This document shows positions 34,721 through 45,792 of a DNA stretch of 64,000 nucleotides, piece by piece. Source of the DNA: Dugong dugon (lineage: Eukaryota; Chordata; Mammalia; Sirenia; Dugongidae); contig CM057462.1 of NCBI GenBank assembly GCA_030035585.1, positions 138,596,734-138,660,733 of the forward strand. The letters are read 5' to 3'. The notes below the pieces were generated by a model. That model saw only the letters and a program-made list of their open reading frames with translations, was not told the DNA's origin and made no database searches. Within the stretch, counting starts at the first letter, position 1. Each line of letters starts with the position of its first letter. The translations under genes were made by a program, and so were the position numbers.

Positions 34721-35034
34721 AGGCCGAGATTTGCATATTCTCCATATCCAGATATTTACCAAGTCTGATCAAATCTACCTGCCTCTAAAATGTCCTCAGA
34801 TCTGTTCATTCGTTCCTGATTCCTAAGGAAAATCCTATAGTTCAGGCTTCCGTTCCTTTGTAGTTAACATAACTGAGGTAGCCCCTTAACATGTCTGTAC
34901 CTCTCATTGCCAAAATAACCTTCTTAAAGCTTAGGTCTAATCTTTTCTTTTACGTAGAAGTGAGTCTAACAATTTGAGGTCAAGATAAGCAGCAAAATAA
35001 GTCCTTAAATAAACTTTATAATTTACAGGGGGCT

Positions 35035-35501
35035 CACAGATGGATTTTATTAACAATACTTCCAGATAGAAATGTCCAGCTGGATATACAGATTTGCAAT
35101 TTAGAAGAGAAGTCTGGGCTAGAGATAAAGTAAAGAATCACAAATACATAACTTAAAGTTGACAACCTGTAGTGAATGAGACCACTCAGAGACAGCAATT
35201 CATATAAAAAGGAAAGAGGGGCTAAAAACGAACCCTAAAAACTTGTTGCCTTTGAGTTGATTCAAACTCACAGCAACCCTATAGGACAGAGTAGAACTGC
35301 CTATAGTGTTTCCAAGGAGTTATTTGTGGATTCGAACTGCCGACCATTTGGTTAGCAGCCATAGCTCTTAACCACTGTGCCACCAGGGCTCCAGAAAAGA
35401 ACCCTAGAGAATTTGAAATAAGCCCATAAAAATATAAAAAAAGAATGGTCAGGAGGTGGGAGAAATATCAGGGAAAATGGGGTCATAGAAGCTTAGGAAG
35501 T
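35035..35501 (-). mobile_element. L2 fragment, reverse, carrying a SINE
   Basis: ATGTCCAGCTGGATATACAG and AAGTCTGGGCTAGAGATA are the reversed L2 ORF region; GGTCAGGAGGTGGGAGAAATATC continues it after the SINE at 35238-35394. Confidence 0.55.
35238..35394 (-). mobile_element. AfroSINE, short form, reverse
   Basis: AAACTTGTTGCCTTTGAGTT at the left, AGAGTAGAACTGCCTATAGTG in the body, and TTAACCACTGTGCCACCAGG at the right. Near-identical flanks containing GAACCCTA at 35225-35237 and 35395-35406 are the TSD. Confidence 0.92.
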
Positions 35502-38320
35502 GCAACGCACCACTTTGGGTGAAGGACAGAACATCCAGAAAGAAGCTCAACAAAGACGAGGATGAGATAAATGCTACAATCAACCAACTTGATTTCATAG
35601 ACATATACTGGACACTCCACCCAACAGCAGCCAAGTATAATTTCTTTTCCAACCCACATGGAACATTCTCCAGAATAGACCACATAATAGGCCATACAGC
35701 AAGCCTTAACAAAATCCAAAGCATCGAAATATTACAAAACATCTTCTCTGACCATAAAGCCATAAAAGTAGAAATCAACAACAGAAAAAGCAAGGAAAAA
35801 AATTAAACACATGGAAACTGAACAACACCTTGCTCAAAAACTGCTGGGTTATAGAAGAAATTAAAGATGGAATAAAGAAATTCATAGAATCAAACAAGAA
35901 TGAAAACACATCCTACAAGAACCTTTGGGACACAGCAAAAGCAGTGCTCAGAGGTCAGTTTATAGCAATAAATGCACACATCTAAAAAGAAGAAAGGGCC
36001 ATAATCAAAACATTAACCCTGCAGCTGGAACAAGTAGAAAGAGAGCAGCAAAAGAAGCCCTCAGGCGCCAGAAGAAAAGAAATCATAAGAATCAGAGCAG
36101 AATCAAATGAAACAGAGAGTAGAAAAACAACTGAAAGAGTTAACAAGACCAAAAGCTGGTTCTTTGAAAAGATCAACAAAATTGATAAACCATTGGCCAC
36201 ACTGACAAAAAAAAAAACAGGAGAGGAAGCAAATAACCTGTATAAGAAATGAGATGGATTATATCACAAAAGACCCAACTGAAATTAAAAGAATCATAAC
36301 AGAATACTATGAAAAATTGTACTCTAACAAATTTGAAAACCTAGAGGAAATGGACAAATTTCTCGAAACACACCACCTACCTAAAGGAACACAGAGGTAG
36401 AACAACAAAAATTAACCTATAACAAAAGAAGAAATTGAAAAGGCAATTAAAAAATTCCCAACAAAAAAAATCCCTGGCCCTGACAGTTTCACTGGAGTAT
36501 TTTACCTACCAAACTTTCAGAGAAGTGTTAACACCACGACTACTAAAGGTATTTCAGAGCAAAGAAAAGGATGGAATACTCCCAAACTCATTCTATGAAA
36601 CCAGCATAACCCTGATACCAAAACCAGGTAAAGACTCCACAAAAAAGGAAAATTACAGACCAATATCCCTCATGAACATTGACGCAAAAATCCTCAACAA
36701 AATTCTAGCCAATAGAATTCAGCAACATATCAAAAAAAAAAAATTCACCATGATCAAGTGGGATTTATACCAGGTATGCAGGGATGGTTCAACATTAGAA
36801 AAACAGTCAATGTAATCCATCACATAAATAAAACAAAAGACAAGAACCACAGGATCTTACCAATTGATGCCGAAAAGGTATTTGGCAAAGCCCAACACCC
36901 ATTCATGATAAAAGCTCTCAACAAAATAGGATTAGAAGGGAAATTCCTCAGTATAATTAAGGGCATTTATACAAAACTAACAGCCAACATCATCTTAGAT
37001 GGAGAGACTTTGAAAGCATTCCCCAGGAGAACGGGAGCCATACAAAGATGCCCCCTATCACCACTCCTATTCAACATTGTACTGGAGGTCCTAGCCAGAG
37101 AATTTAAGCTAGAAAAAGAAATGAAGGGCATCCAGATTGGTAGGGAAGAAGTCAAAGTATCTCTATTTTGCAGATGATATGATCTTATACACAGAAAACC
37201 CCAAAGAAGCCACAAGAAAACTACTGGAACTAATAGAAGATTTCGGCAAAGTTTCAGGATACAAGATAAACGTACAAAAATCAGTTGGATTCCTTTACAC
37301 CAACAAAGAGAACCTTGAAGAGGAAATCACCAAATCAATACCATTTACAATAGCCCGCAAGAAGATAAATTACTTTGTAATAAATCTAATCAGAGATGTA
37401 AAAGATCTATACAATGAAAACTACAAGACACTACTGCAAGAAACTAAAAGAGACCTTCATAAGCGGAAAAACATACCTTGTTCATGGATAGGTAGACTCA
37501 ACATTGTGAAAATGTCAATTCTACCCAAAGCGATCTTCAGATACAATGCAATCCTGATCTAAATTTTGCTGGCATTTTTTAATGAGGTGGAGAAACAAAT
37601 CACCAACTTCAAATGGAAAGGGAAGAGGCTCTGAATAAGTAAAGCATTACTCAAGAAGAAGAACAGTCGGCCATCTAACGTGCATCAATTGGTCCCAACC
37701 AACTGGAGTAAAGGAGAATGAAGAACACCAAAGACACAAGGAAAGTATTAGCCCAAGAGACAGAATGGGCCACATAAACCAGATACTTCATCAGCCTGAG
37801 ATCAGAAGAACTAGATGGTACCCAGCTACCACTAATGACTGCCCTGACAGGGAACACAACAGAGAGTCCCTGATGGAGCAGCAGAAAGATGGGGTGCAGA
37901 ACTCAAATTCTAGGAAGAAGACCAGACTTAATGGTCTGACTGAGACTGGAGGAACCCTGGAAAGCATGGCCCCCAGATTCTCTATCAGCCTAGAACTAAA
38001 ACAATTTCCGAGGCCAACTCTTCAGACAGGGATTGGACTGGACTGTGGAACATTAAGTGATACTCATGAGGAGTGTGCCTCTTAGCTTAAGTAGATACAA
38101 GAGACCAAAGGGGCAGCTTCTGTCCAGAGGTGAGATGGGAAGGCAGAGAGGGTTAGGAGCTGGTAGAATCGACATGGAGAATCAGGGGTAGAAAGGAGGA
38201 GTGTGCTGTCACACAATGGGGTGAGCAATTAGGGTCACGTAACAATGTATGTATAAAATTTTGTATGGGAGACTAACTTGAAATGTAAACTTCCTTTAAA
38301 CTACAACAATAAAAAAAATA
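35502..38320 (+). mobile_element. Younger-lineage L1, 5'-truncated with internal deletion
   Basis: Starts within the endonuclease (GGTGAAGGACAGAACATCCA) and continues through the reverse transcriptase to 37666, then jumps into the 3' UTR (GGCCATCTAACGTGCATCAA). Relative to the 8-kb copy about 1.57 kb is missing. The end is AACAATAAAAAAAATAAAAT. It is clearly a sister of the 8-kb L1, with long near-identical stretches. The left border is approximate and no convincing TSD was seen. Confidence 0.9.
35519..37562 (+). pseudogene. L1 ORF2 remnant in the deleted L1 copy
   Basis: Frames at 35519-35806 (endonuclease end, GTFSRIDHIIGH), 35925-36110, 36435-36815 ([20 protein letters not shown]), 36758-37177 and 37137-37562. 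Motif A keeps its first catalytic Asp (IDAEKVFGK; codon 36866-36868) but the usual AFDK is VFGK. Motif C reads FADD at 37167-37178, reached only after a frameshift near 37160. Compared with the 8-kb copy, the catalytic residues here are the better preserved ones, but frameshifts and the missing C-terminus kill it. Confidence 0.85.
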
Positions 38321-38689
38321 AAATAAAAAAGGACTGGTGTGGAGTGATGCTCTGGGTGGGGGGGCAATGGTATGAGATGCTGCTGGGGGGATAATGGGGG
38401 AGCAGGAGAGGAGGGACAAGCAGGAGTCAGATCATGCAGTGCATGTGGAAAGATCCAGAGGTAAGAACGTCACTTGTTCATGGAATAGAAATTCCAGCAA
38501 TTCAGAGAATAAAGAGATGAGGCTAGAGAAGCATTTGTTGCAGGGAGAGTTTCAGATCATGAAGGGCTTTATAAGCCACATTAAAAAGTGTGAACTTTAT
38601 CCTGACAGCACTGGGAAATTATTAAAGAGTCTAATGTGAGGGAGATTTGCATTTTAGAAATATCGCTTTAGTGGCCTTGTGGAGAATGG

Positions 38690-38880
38690 ACTAGATGGGC
38701 AAGAGTGATGGCAGCCTGGAGACTATTTCAATTTTATAGGTGAGATATAATGGCTGTCATATGTGGTGGATTGCATATTGCTATGATGCACATACACAAT
38801 CCACCACATATGACAACCATTATATCTCACCTATAAAATTGAAGTAGTCTCCAGATTGCCATCACTCTTGCCCATCTAGT
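38690..38880. repeat. 84-bp-arm inverted repeat with 23-bp loop
   Basis: The left arm 38690-38773 and right arm 38797-38880 are reverse complements over 84 positions with four differences, all transitions (80/84). The loop is 38774-38796. The left arm is the original L2 sequence; the right arm is its inverted copy, carried at the 5' side of an RTE insertion. Single strands of this stretch could fold into a long hairpin. Confidence 0.93.
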
Positions 38881-39165
38881 GGCTTGCGTATTGCTACGAT
38901 GCTGGAAGGATGGCGAGACTACGTCTTACATACTTTGGCCATGTTGTCAGGAGGGATCAGTCCCTGGAGAAGGACATCATGCTTGGTAAAGTACAGGGTC
39001 AGTGAAAAAGAGGAAGATCCTCAACGAGATGGATTGACACAGTGGCTGCAACAATGGGCTCAAGCATAACAATTGTGAGCATGGCTCAGAACTGGGCAGT
39101 GTTTTGTTCTGTGGTGCATAGGGTCACTATGAGTCGGAACTGACTTGACGGCACCTAACAACAAC
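38790..39165 (+). mobile_element. Truncated RTE with inverted target DNA at its 5' side
   Basis: Flanked by ATGATGC at 38783-38789 and 39166-39172. From left: a few filler bases, the inverted copy of upstream DNA (38797-38880), a ~25-bp piece of RTE 5' UTR (GGCTTGCGTATTGCTACGAT), and ~260 bp of RTE 3' end (GGATGGCGAGACTACGTC to CACCTAACAACAAC). The order suggests template switching by the reverse transcriptase. Confidence 0.8.
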
Positions 39166-39176
39166 ATGATGCTAGA

Positions 39177-39354
39177 GGAGCCCTGGTGGCGCAGGGTTAA
39201 TAGCTATGGTTGCTAACTGACAGGTTGGCAGTTCAAATCCACCAATCACTCTTTGGAAACCCTGCAGGGCAATTCTACTCTGTCCTATTGGGTTGCTATG
39301 AGTTGGAATCGACTCGACAGCAACGGGTTTGGTTTTTGTTTTGTTTGTTTGTTT
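39177..39354 (+). mobile_element. AfroSINE, short form
   Basis: Complete: GGAGCCCTGGTGGCGCAGGG head, AGTTCAAATCCACC B-box region, TTGCTATGAGTTGGAATCGA tail and a (GTTT)n end. Flanks ATGATGCTAGA (39166-39176) and ATGATGCTGGA (39355-39365) are the TSD. It inserted exactly at the duplicated bases of the earlier RTE. Confidence 0.93.
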
Positions 39355-39879
39355 ATGATGCTGGAAGCTATGCCACCAGTATTTCAAATACCAGCAGGGT
39401 CACCTATAATGAACAGGTTTCATTGGAGTTTCTAGACTAAGATAGACTACGAAGAAAGAACTGGTAAGCTACTTCCAAAACTTAGATAATGAAAATCCTA
39501 TGGATCACAATAGAATACTTTCAAATATAGTGCTTGGAAGATGACCCCTGTAGGTTGGAAGGCACTCAAAATACACTGTGGCCGTAACAATGAACTTGAG
39601 CTTACCAACAATCATGTAGATGGTACACGAAACTGGGTAATGTTTCATTTTGCTGTACATGGGGTCGCCATGAGTTGGAGCCAACTCTTTGACAACTGAC
39701 AATAATCTATGGTCGGAAATCAGGAAAAGAGAGAAGTGGAGGCATTCAAGAAATACTGACTACGAATCGTTTGTGATGGGTATATATCTGAATGTGAGAG
39801 CAAGGAAGAGGAAGGTGTAAAGCTTGAATGTCACCGAGGTTTCTGGTGTGGGCCAGAGATGGTGGCATCATTCTACTCG

Positions 39880-40235
39880 GTCTCTATTTTTTTTTTTTTC
39901 CTACAGAGCTCTTCTCTGCTGTGGTTGTCATTGCTCTAGTCTCCTCTGCAGAGATGACCATGTTAATCCTTTTCTGGTAGTGGTTGATCGATGATAAATT
40001 AATAGCGAAGAAGATGCAATATTGCTGTTGCTGCCACTTCTTCCACTGATGGAAGAAGTTTCACCCTTAACAAGTCAGTGAAAAGTTGAGGACTGAAAGA
40101 AAGTGAATGAACAGCACCTGTTCCATTTTTCAGGAAAACAGCTCTGGACTCCTTGGTAATGATGGTCCCTGGATTGACTCATTTTTACGGAAATAGCACC
40201 AAACCTTGTTCAATTTAAATTCCCTGCTCCTTCCC
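39880..40235. other. No gene seen
   Basis: Unique sequence with a T-run at 39887-39899. No assigned repeat. Confidence 0.45.
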
Positions 40236-40431
40236 TGAGGAGCCCTGGTGCAGTGGTTAAGCCATTAGCTGCTGACCCAAAGGCCGAAAGTCTGAACCCA
40301 GCAGCCGCTCTGTGGAGTAAGATGTGGCTGTCTGCTTCCGTAAAGATTACAACTTTGGAAACCCTGTGAGGCAGTTCTACTCTGTCCTATGAGGTCGCTG
40401 TGAGTTGGAATCAACTCAGTGGCAACAGATA
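40236..40431 (+). mobile_element. AfroSINE, long variant
   Basis: Head GGAGCCCTGGTGCAGTGGTT, the internal segment GTCTGCTTCCGTAAAGATTAC, tail GAGGTCGCTGTGAGTTGGAA. Exact CTCCTTCCC flanks at 40227-40235 and 40432-40440. Confidence 0.93.
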
Positions 40432-40440
40432 CTCCTTCCC

Positions 40441-41275
40441 GAAAAGTATAATACATAGTTTTATATTTTCTTTGTAGTAATCATGAAGTATATTCCTTTT
40501 ATCATACAACTGTAAAATTCTACAAACTGAGTTGCCATGTAGACAGAACTCACTAAATCTGAGATGTGATTTATTGAAATTCTAAGCATTTCTAATTCCT
40601 CCTACACTGAACACTGGTATGAACCACAACTTTGTATTTAACAGGTATTTAAAAACACCACTGTGGCTTACCACGGCACTTAGAAGGAGTTTTTTCCTCT
40701 TACTATGCTAAAGTCTGTCATCTGCTATGTTCAGAACTACCTTTTTTCTTTTTTTTTAATGCAATCTACTTTTTAAGCTTTCAGTTACCTTGAAGCCCTT
40801 GCTTTTAGTTTGTCAGTACCAGTAATTCCGCTTCAGACAGAATGTACTTCGTTTGAAAATAAAGATAGTGAGGAACTTTCAAGAGTTTATTTCTCAGAAA
40901 CCATTTTAAGAAGGAATAAAGATTAACTACATTTTTCTAAGACTTCAGAATAAGAATCGACTTGATGGCAATGGTATAAAGAAAAAGTGCATAATTTTTA
41001 AAAAGCACAGTATCTTAGGCTGTTTCTGGTGGTAGTAACCAGTTATATTTTTAAATTTTTAGGGAGGAAGGAAAAGTCTGTAAGAGAATTTTATGTGATA
41101 CAAGAAGAAGAAACAGGTTGATTAAATCAAGCTATAGATTTTCCTGTCTTCTGTTTTAAAACATACAGTATTGTAAAATGTACAGTGTTAAGAATCTGAT
41201 AGGTGCTCAATCAATATATTTTTTCCGACTAAAGGTCCTATATTTTCCAGTGCTCTGCTCTTAAAAAAAAAAAAA
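40441..41275. other. No gene seen; one SINE-tail scrap
   Basis: Mostly unique. A short AfroSINE tail (AATAAGAATCGACTTGATGGC) lies at 40948-40970. Confidence 0.5.
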
Positions 41276-41423
41276 CACTGCTATTGAGTGGATTCCAACA
41301 CACAGCGACCCATTAGGACAGGGTAGAACTGCCCCATAGAGTTTCCAAAGAGCTGCTGGTGGATCTGAACTGCCGACCTTGGGTTAGCAGCCATAGCTCT
41401 TAACCATGACACCACCAGGGCAG
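41276..41423 (-). mobile_element. AfroSINE, short form, reverse
   Basis: CTGCTATTGAGTGGATTCCA at the left, GGTAGAACTGCCCCATAGAG in the middle, and CTTAACCATGACACCACCAG at the right, after a poly-A-like run at 41263-41275. Confidence 0.88.
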
Positions 41424-41849
41424 CATATTTTTGTTTAATTTTTGCATTGCACCTTGAATTTACATCTTGTTTTTGTTTATGAAAGCAAGTGAGGCTAGTC
41501 AGTCAACACCATTATCAAAGGTCTTCTTGTAACAGGTGTTGTAAGGGAGACAAAATAAATATTTTTTAAGGAGACAACCTAGATGGAGTAGTCTTTTACC
41601 TGCCTATTCAGTTGTGTGAGAAAGAAGAGAAACTCATTTTAGTACAATGTGCTGTTTATTTTCAGTTTTTTTAAAATAAGGATGGTGGTAGTGATGTGGG
41701 GAAGAGAGACAATAAGAAGCTCATTTTAGTCCATTGTGCTATTTATTTTTAGTTTTTTTTTTTTAAATAAACCAAGGAAAAAAAGATTTTCGATAGCTTT
41801 ACCTATGCATGTTACATCTTCTATTTTTTATTAAATAGTTTTTATGATG

Positions 41850-42060
41850 GTTACCTGGGTAGTGCAAATGGTTGAGTGCTGGACTACTAGCTGAATGGTT
41901 GGTGGTTCAAATCCACTCAGAGGCACCTCAGAAGACAGGCCTGGAGATCTGCTTCTGAAAGGCAACAGCCCTGAATACCCTATGGAGCAGTTCTACTCTG
42001 CACACATGGGGTTGCCATGAATAGGAATCAACTCAACGGCAACTAACAACAATAATAATA
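41850..42060 (+). mobile_element. AfroSINE, long form
   Basis: Head TACCTGGGTAGTGCAAATGG, body GAAGACAGGCCTGGAGATCT, tail GGGTTGCCATGAATAGGAAT with an AACAACAATAATAATA end. TSD AGTTTTTATGATG (41837-41849) recurs at 42061-42074 with one extra T. Confidence 0.93.
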
Positions 42061-42410
42061 AGTTTTTTATGATGAAAATAGCACATGGTCTGTGCTCTCA
42101 TTCCACTGACAGAAGAGACAGCTGATACATAACAAGTTAGTGTGACCATTATTAATGGTTTTTCTACTTTAAGGGCTTTCTCTATAAGACAGCACTTTGA
42201 TTTTTTTTTTCCATTTTTGGAACGCAAAGCAAAAACCCCAACATATTTTACTTCCACTGACAGCGAATATTTTCCTCACAGAATCTTATTACTTTTTTAT
42301 CTCTGCTGAGTTCCATTGGGATAAAAAATTTTATATTTGCTAACTGCAACCCATAGTTATCTCGCATTCTAAATATCTAAAAGATTAAAGTTCTTTCTTT
42401 TCTTGGAAGA

Positions 42411-42569
42411 AACCAAACCAAATCTGTTGCTGTACAGTCGATTCCGACTCATAGTGACCCTATAGGACAGAGTAGAACTGCCCACAGGGTTTCCTAGGAG
42501 CGGCTGGTGGTGGATTCGAACTGCTGACCCTTTGGTTAGCAGCTGAGCTCTTAACCACTGCACCACCAA
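42411..42569 (-). mobile_element. AfroSINE, short form, reverse
   Basis: CCAAACCAAATCTGTTGCTG at the left, TCGATTCCGACTCATAGTGA, and the head TCTTAACCACTGCACCACCA at the right. Confidence 0.9.
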
Positions 42570-42840
42570 AAGATACCCCCTAAGTGTGCAGTGACTGGTA
42601 TGAGGTTTATATATTATGCTGCTTGTATCTTCCATATCAATTAGAGATTCCAGACAACCTTAGGTTAGAAAATTCCATGTGTCCTTAGAATATTTTTTAT
42701 AAAGAAATATCTGGTAGTTACCACAGTTTTTCCCATTTTAGTCCTTACCCTCAGTGTATGTGTTAATAGTACCTTATATTAATAATTAGCTTTTACTAAT
42801 AGAGTACTTCCTTTATAACCTTTGATTTCTGTAATAGACA

Positions 42841-42996
42841 CAGAACCCATTGCCATCAAATGGATTCCCACTCATAGCGACCCTACAGGAGAGAGTAGAA
42901 CTGCCCCATAAGGTTCCCAAGGAGCGGCTGGTGGATTCGAACTGCCTGCCTTTTGGTTAGCAGCTGAATTCTTAACCACTGTTTCACCAGGGCTCC
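42841..42996 (-). mobile_element. AfroSINE, short form, reverse
   Basis: CAGAACCCATTGCCATCAAA to TTTCACCAGGGCTC. Flanks CTGTAATAGACA (42829-42840) and CTGTAACAGACA (42997-43008) are the TSD, with one change. Confidence 0.92.
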
Positions 42997-43008
42997 CTGT
43001 AACAGACA

Positions 43009-43794
43009 AGCAGGTCCCAAATATCTATTTGTTAGGAACACTGTAGATGGGATCCCTTGCACTGAAAAGGAGGTTTAATAACTAGGTGCTCTTCCTAAAA
43101 TTCTTCAATAACAAGGAGATTAAAAGGTTTCCATTTATTACCTTATTTACCTCCTAACATTCCTCCTAAGTAGAGAAGTGAGTCTACTTACTCTCATTTT
43201 ATAGTTGGAGACAGAGCTCTAACTTTCCAAAATCATGTAACTATTTCCTGTACATCTGGAACTTAAATCTTGGTTTTCTGGCTTTCTCTCCTTATAGAAA
43301 AACCAAAGTAGCTTATAAACAACTTGTCTTTGCATTTTCTGAACCTTCTTAGATGACTTCTTGGTTCCTAAATTCTCGGTTTTTTTCTGAGTAATGCTTC
43401 TTGTTCTATAATATGCTTGATAGAGGTATGAAGCTGAGATAATCATCTGGTTTAGATGAATCATCAAAGTAAGCCATGTTAGTTAAGCTACCACTTTATT
43501 ATCCAAAATGTTGCCTAAAACCAGTGGAAAATATAAAAAAAATACATTTTAATCTTCAACTTAAAGTTTGCATGGTTAACCATGCAAGTAAATGATTTAT
43601 GACATTTATTTGGAGTCACTGATTTAACCCCTCATGATCATTAACCCCTTTAACATACATTTAAAATTGAAACATGCAAAAAGAGCTTTTCAGGATCAAA
43701 GAAGTAGTGGGAGCAACAAACACATTGTAGGATGACAGCTACATTTAGTTTTGGTATAATTTTACAAATATAAACTATTTGAGAAAGTAAGTTT
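43009..43794. other. No gene seen
   Basis: AT-rich unique DNA. Two minus-strand frames (43219-43467, 43650-43904) show no recognisable domain. Confidence 0.45.
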
Positions 43795-44395
43795 CTTTTT
43801 AAAAATATTTTATCGTGTTTTTGGTGAAAGTTTACACAGGAAATTAGGTTCTCATTTAACAATTCTGATAGATATTGTTCAGTGACATTAGTTACATTTT
43901 CCACAATATATCAGCATTCTTATTATTTCCATTTGGGTTGTTCTGTTTCCATGAATCTAGCTTCCCTGCCCCCCTTGCCTTTTCATTTTTGGTCTAGGGT
44001 AAATGTTAACCATTTGGTTTCATCTAGACCACTATTTTGAGAAGCACAATACTTACAGGTGATATTATTTAGTTTATGGGCCAATCTGTCATTTGGCTGA
44101 AAGGTGGTAGCCTCTATGAGTGGTCTGAGTTCCAAGAGCGATAGTCTCGATAGTTCATCTAGTCTCGCGGCGATAGTCTCAGGCGTTCATCTAGTCTCTA
44201 CTGGTCCAGTAAGTCTGAACTTTTTTTAAGAATTTGATATACATTCTACATTTTTCTCCCATTCTATCCAGGACAATCTATTGAGTCCCTGGTCTGATGG
44301 TCAGTAGTGGTAGCATGGCACCATCTAGTTCTTCTGGTCGGTTTCTGCCAGTCTCGTATAAGTAAGTAATCTGTGGTTTCGATAGCTTTGTAGTA
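43795..44395 (-). mobile_element. L1 3' UTR of a related subfamily, reverse
   Basis: GGTGAAAGTTTACACAGGAA and TCTCATTTAACAATTCTGATAG resemble the start of the reversed younger-L1 3' UTR but differ in detail. TGGTCCAGTAAGTCTGAAC (44202) and TGGCACCATCTAGTTCTTC (44316) continue it. It includes a 29-bp imperfect tandem pair at 44138-44166 and 44170-44198. Confidence 0.65.
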
Positions 44396-45042
44396 ATTGT
44401 TTTACAGAATTACACTGTACTGCAGTAATATTGTGATTAATGAAAGTGTTCAATTAATCAGAGTTTGTTTTAAGAACATGCAGGAGAGAGACATTAAAAT
44501 TTTAGGCAAGATAGCCATATGTCTTAGGGTGCTCTAGAGAAAAAGAACCATATATATGTTGTTGTTAGGTGCCATTGAGTCGGTTCCAATTCATAGAGAC
44601 CCCGTGTACAATAGAACAAAACGCTGTCTGGTCCTGCACCACCTCACAGTCCTTGTTAGGCTTGAGCCCATTGATGCAGTCACTGTATCAATCATCTTGT
44701 TGAGGGTCTTCCTCTTTTTCGCTGACCCTCTACTTTACCAAACACGATGTCCTTCTCCAGGGATTGATCCCTCGTGATAACATGTCTAAAGTATATGAGA
44801 CATAGTCTCACTATCCTTGCTTCTAAGGGGCATTCTGGCTGTACTTCTTCCAAGACAGATTTGTTCATTCTTTCAGCAGTCCATGGTATATTCAATACTC
44901 TTCTTCAAGACCATAATTCAAAGGTGTCCATTGTTCTTTGGTCTTATTCATTGGACAGCTTTAGCATGCATATGAGGTAATTGAAAACACCATGGCTTGG
45001 GTAAGATGCACCTTGGTCTTCAAAGTGACATCTTTGCTTTTT

Positions 45043-45776
45043 TTTTTTATTGTACTTCAGGTGAAGGTTTACAGAACAAATAGTTTCTCATGAAACAGTA
45101 GTACACATATTGTTTTATGACATTGCTTAACAACCCCACAACATATCAACTCTCTCCCTTCTCGATCTTTTTTTTTTTGGTGAAAATATACATAGCCAGA
45201 GCTACACCATTTCAAAAATTTCTACATGCACAGTTCGGTGACATCAACTACACTCTTCCAATTGTGCTGCTATTCTCACTTTAGATGAAGGCTTACAGAA
45301 CAAAATAGTTCCTCATTTATCAGTTAGTACACATGTTGCCCTATGACAATGGTTAACAACCACACAACACATCAACACTGTACTTAGTCAACCTTGGGTT
45401 CCCTATCACCAGCTTTCCTGTCCCCTTCTGCCTTCTGGCCCTTGTCCCTGGACTGCTGTGCCTCATTAGTCCCATTTGGTTTTCTGTGGCTGTCCATTCC
45501 CCAGCTGAACGGTGAACCTCGGAAATGACTTCACCACTGAGCCAAAAGGGTGTCTGGGGGCCATACTCTCGGGGTTTCTCCAGTCTCCTTTAGGCCAGTG
45601 AATCTGGTCTTTTTTTTTGTGGGTTAGAATTTTGTTCTACATCCTTCTCTAGCTCTGTCCAGAACCCTCTGTTGTGATCCTGGTCATAGTAGTCAGTGGT
45701 GGTAGCCAGGCACCATCTAGCTGTACTGGACTCAGTCTGTGGAGGCCTTGGTAGCTGTGGTGCATTAGTCCTTTGG
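45043..45776 (-). mobile_element. L1 3' ends inserted in the RTE
   Basis: Exact GACATCTTTGCTTTTT flanks at 45027-45042 and 45777-45792. Inside, three reversed L1 ends lie in a row: 45043 to ~45167 (younger L1 3' UTR), ~45168-45285 (a different L1 end, GGTGAAAATATACATAGCCA), and 45286-45776 (younger L1 3' UTR again, ACTTTAGATGAAGGCTTACA). Confidence 0.85.
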
Positions 45777-45792
45777 GACATCTTTGCTTTTT

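Larger units (their letters stand above)
38765..39705 (+). mobile_element. Internally deleted RTE (5' UTR joined to 3' end), split
   Basis: The left stub GTGGTGGATTGCATATTGCT through ATGATGC (38783-38789) and the right part from 39366 (AGCTATGCCACCAGTATTTC) reassemble the RTE 5' UTR. At about 39590 the text jumps from AGGCACTCAAAATACACTG to the RTE 3' end (GTGGCCGTAACAATGAACTT ... TTTGACAACTGACAATAAT). All coding sequence is missing, so it is a non-autonomous derivative. It hosts the RTE at 38790-39165 and the SINE at 39177-39354. Confidence 0.75.
38340..39860 (-). mobile_element. L2 fragment, reverse, host of a nested insertion cluster
   Basis: Reversed L2 landmarks: TCAGATCATGAAGGGCTTTATAAG near 38551, GTGGAGAATGGACTAGATGG from 38680, then after the inserts AGAGAAGTGGAGGCATTC near 39731 and GGTTTCTGGTGTGGGCC near 39838. 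The region 38762-39705 is filled by younger elements. Confidence 0.7.

Noticed and set aside
38690-38880. Hairpin as a microRNA or transcription terminator
   Set aside because: The arms are L2-derived and the copy is explained by an insertion event; nothing indicates expression.
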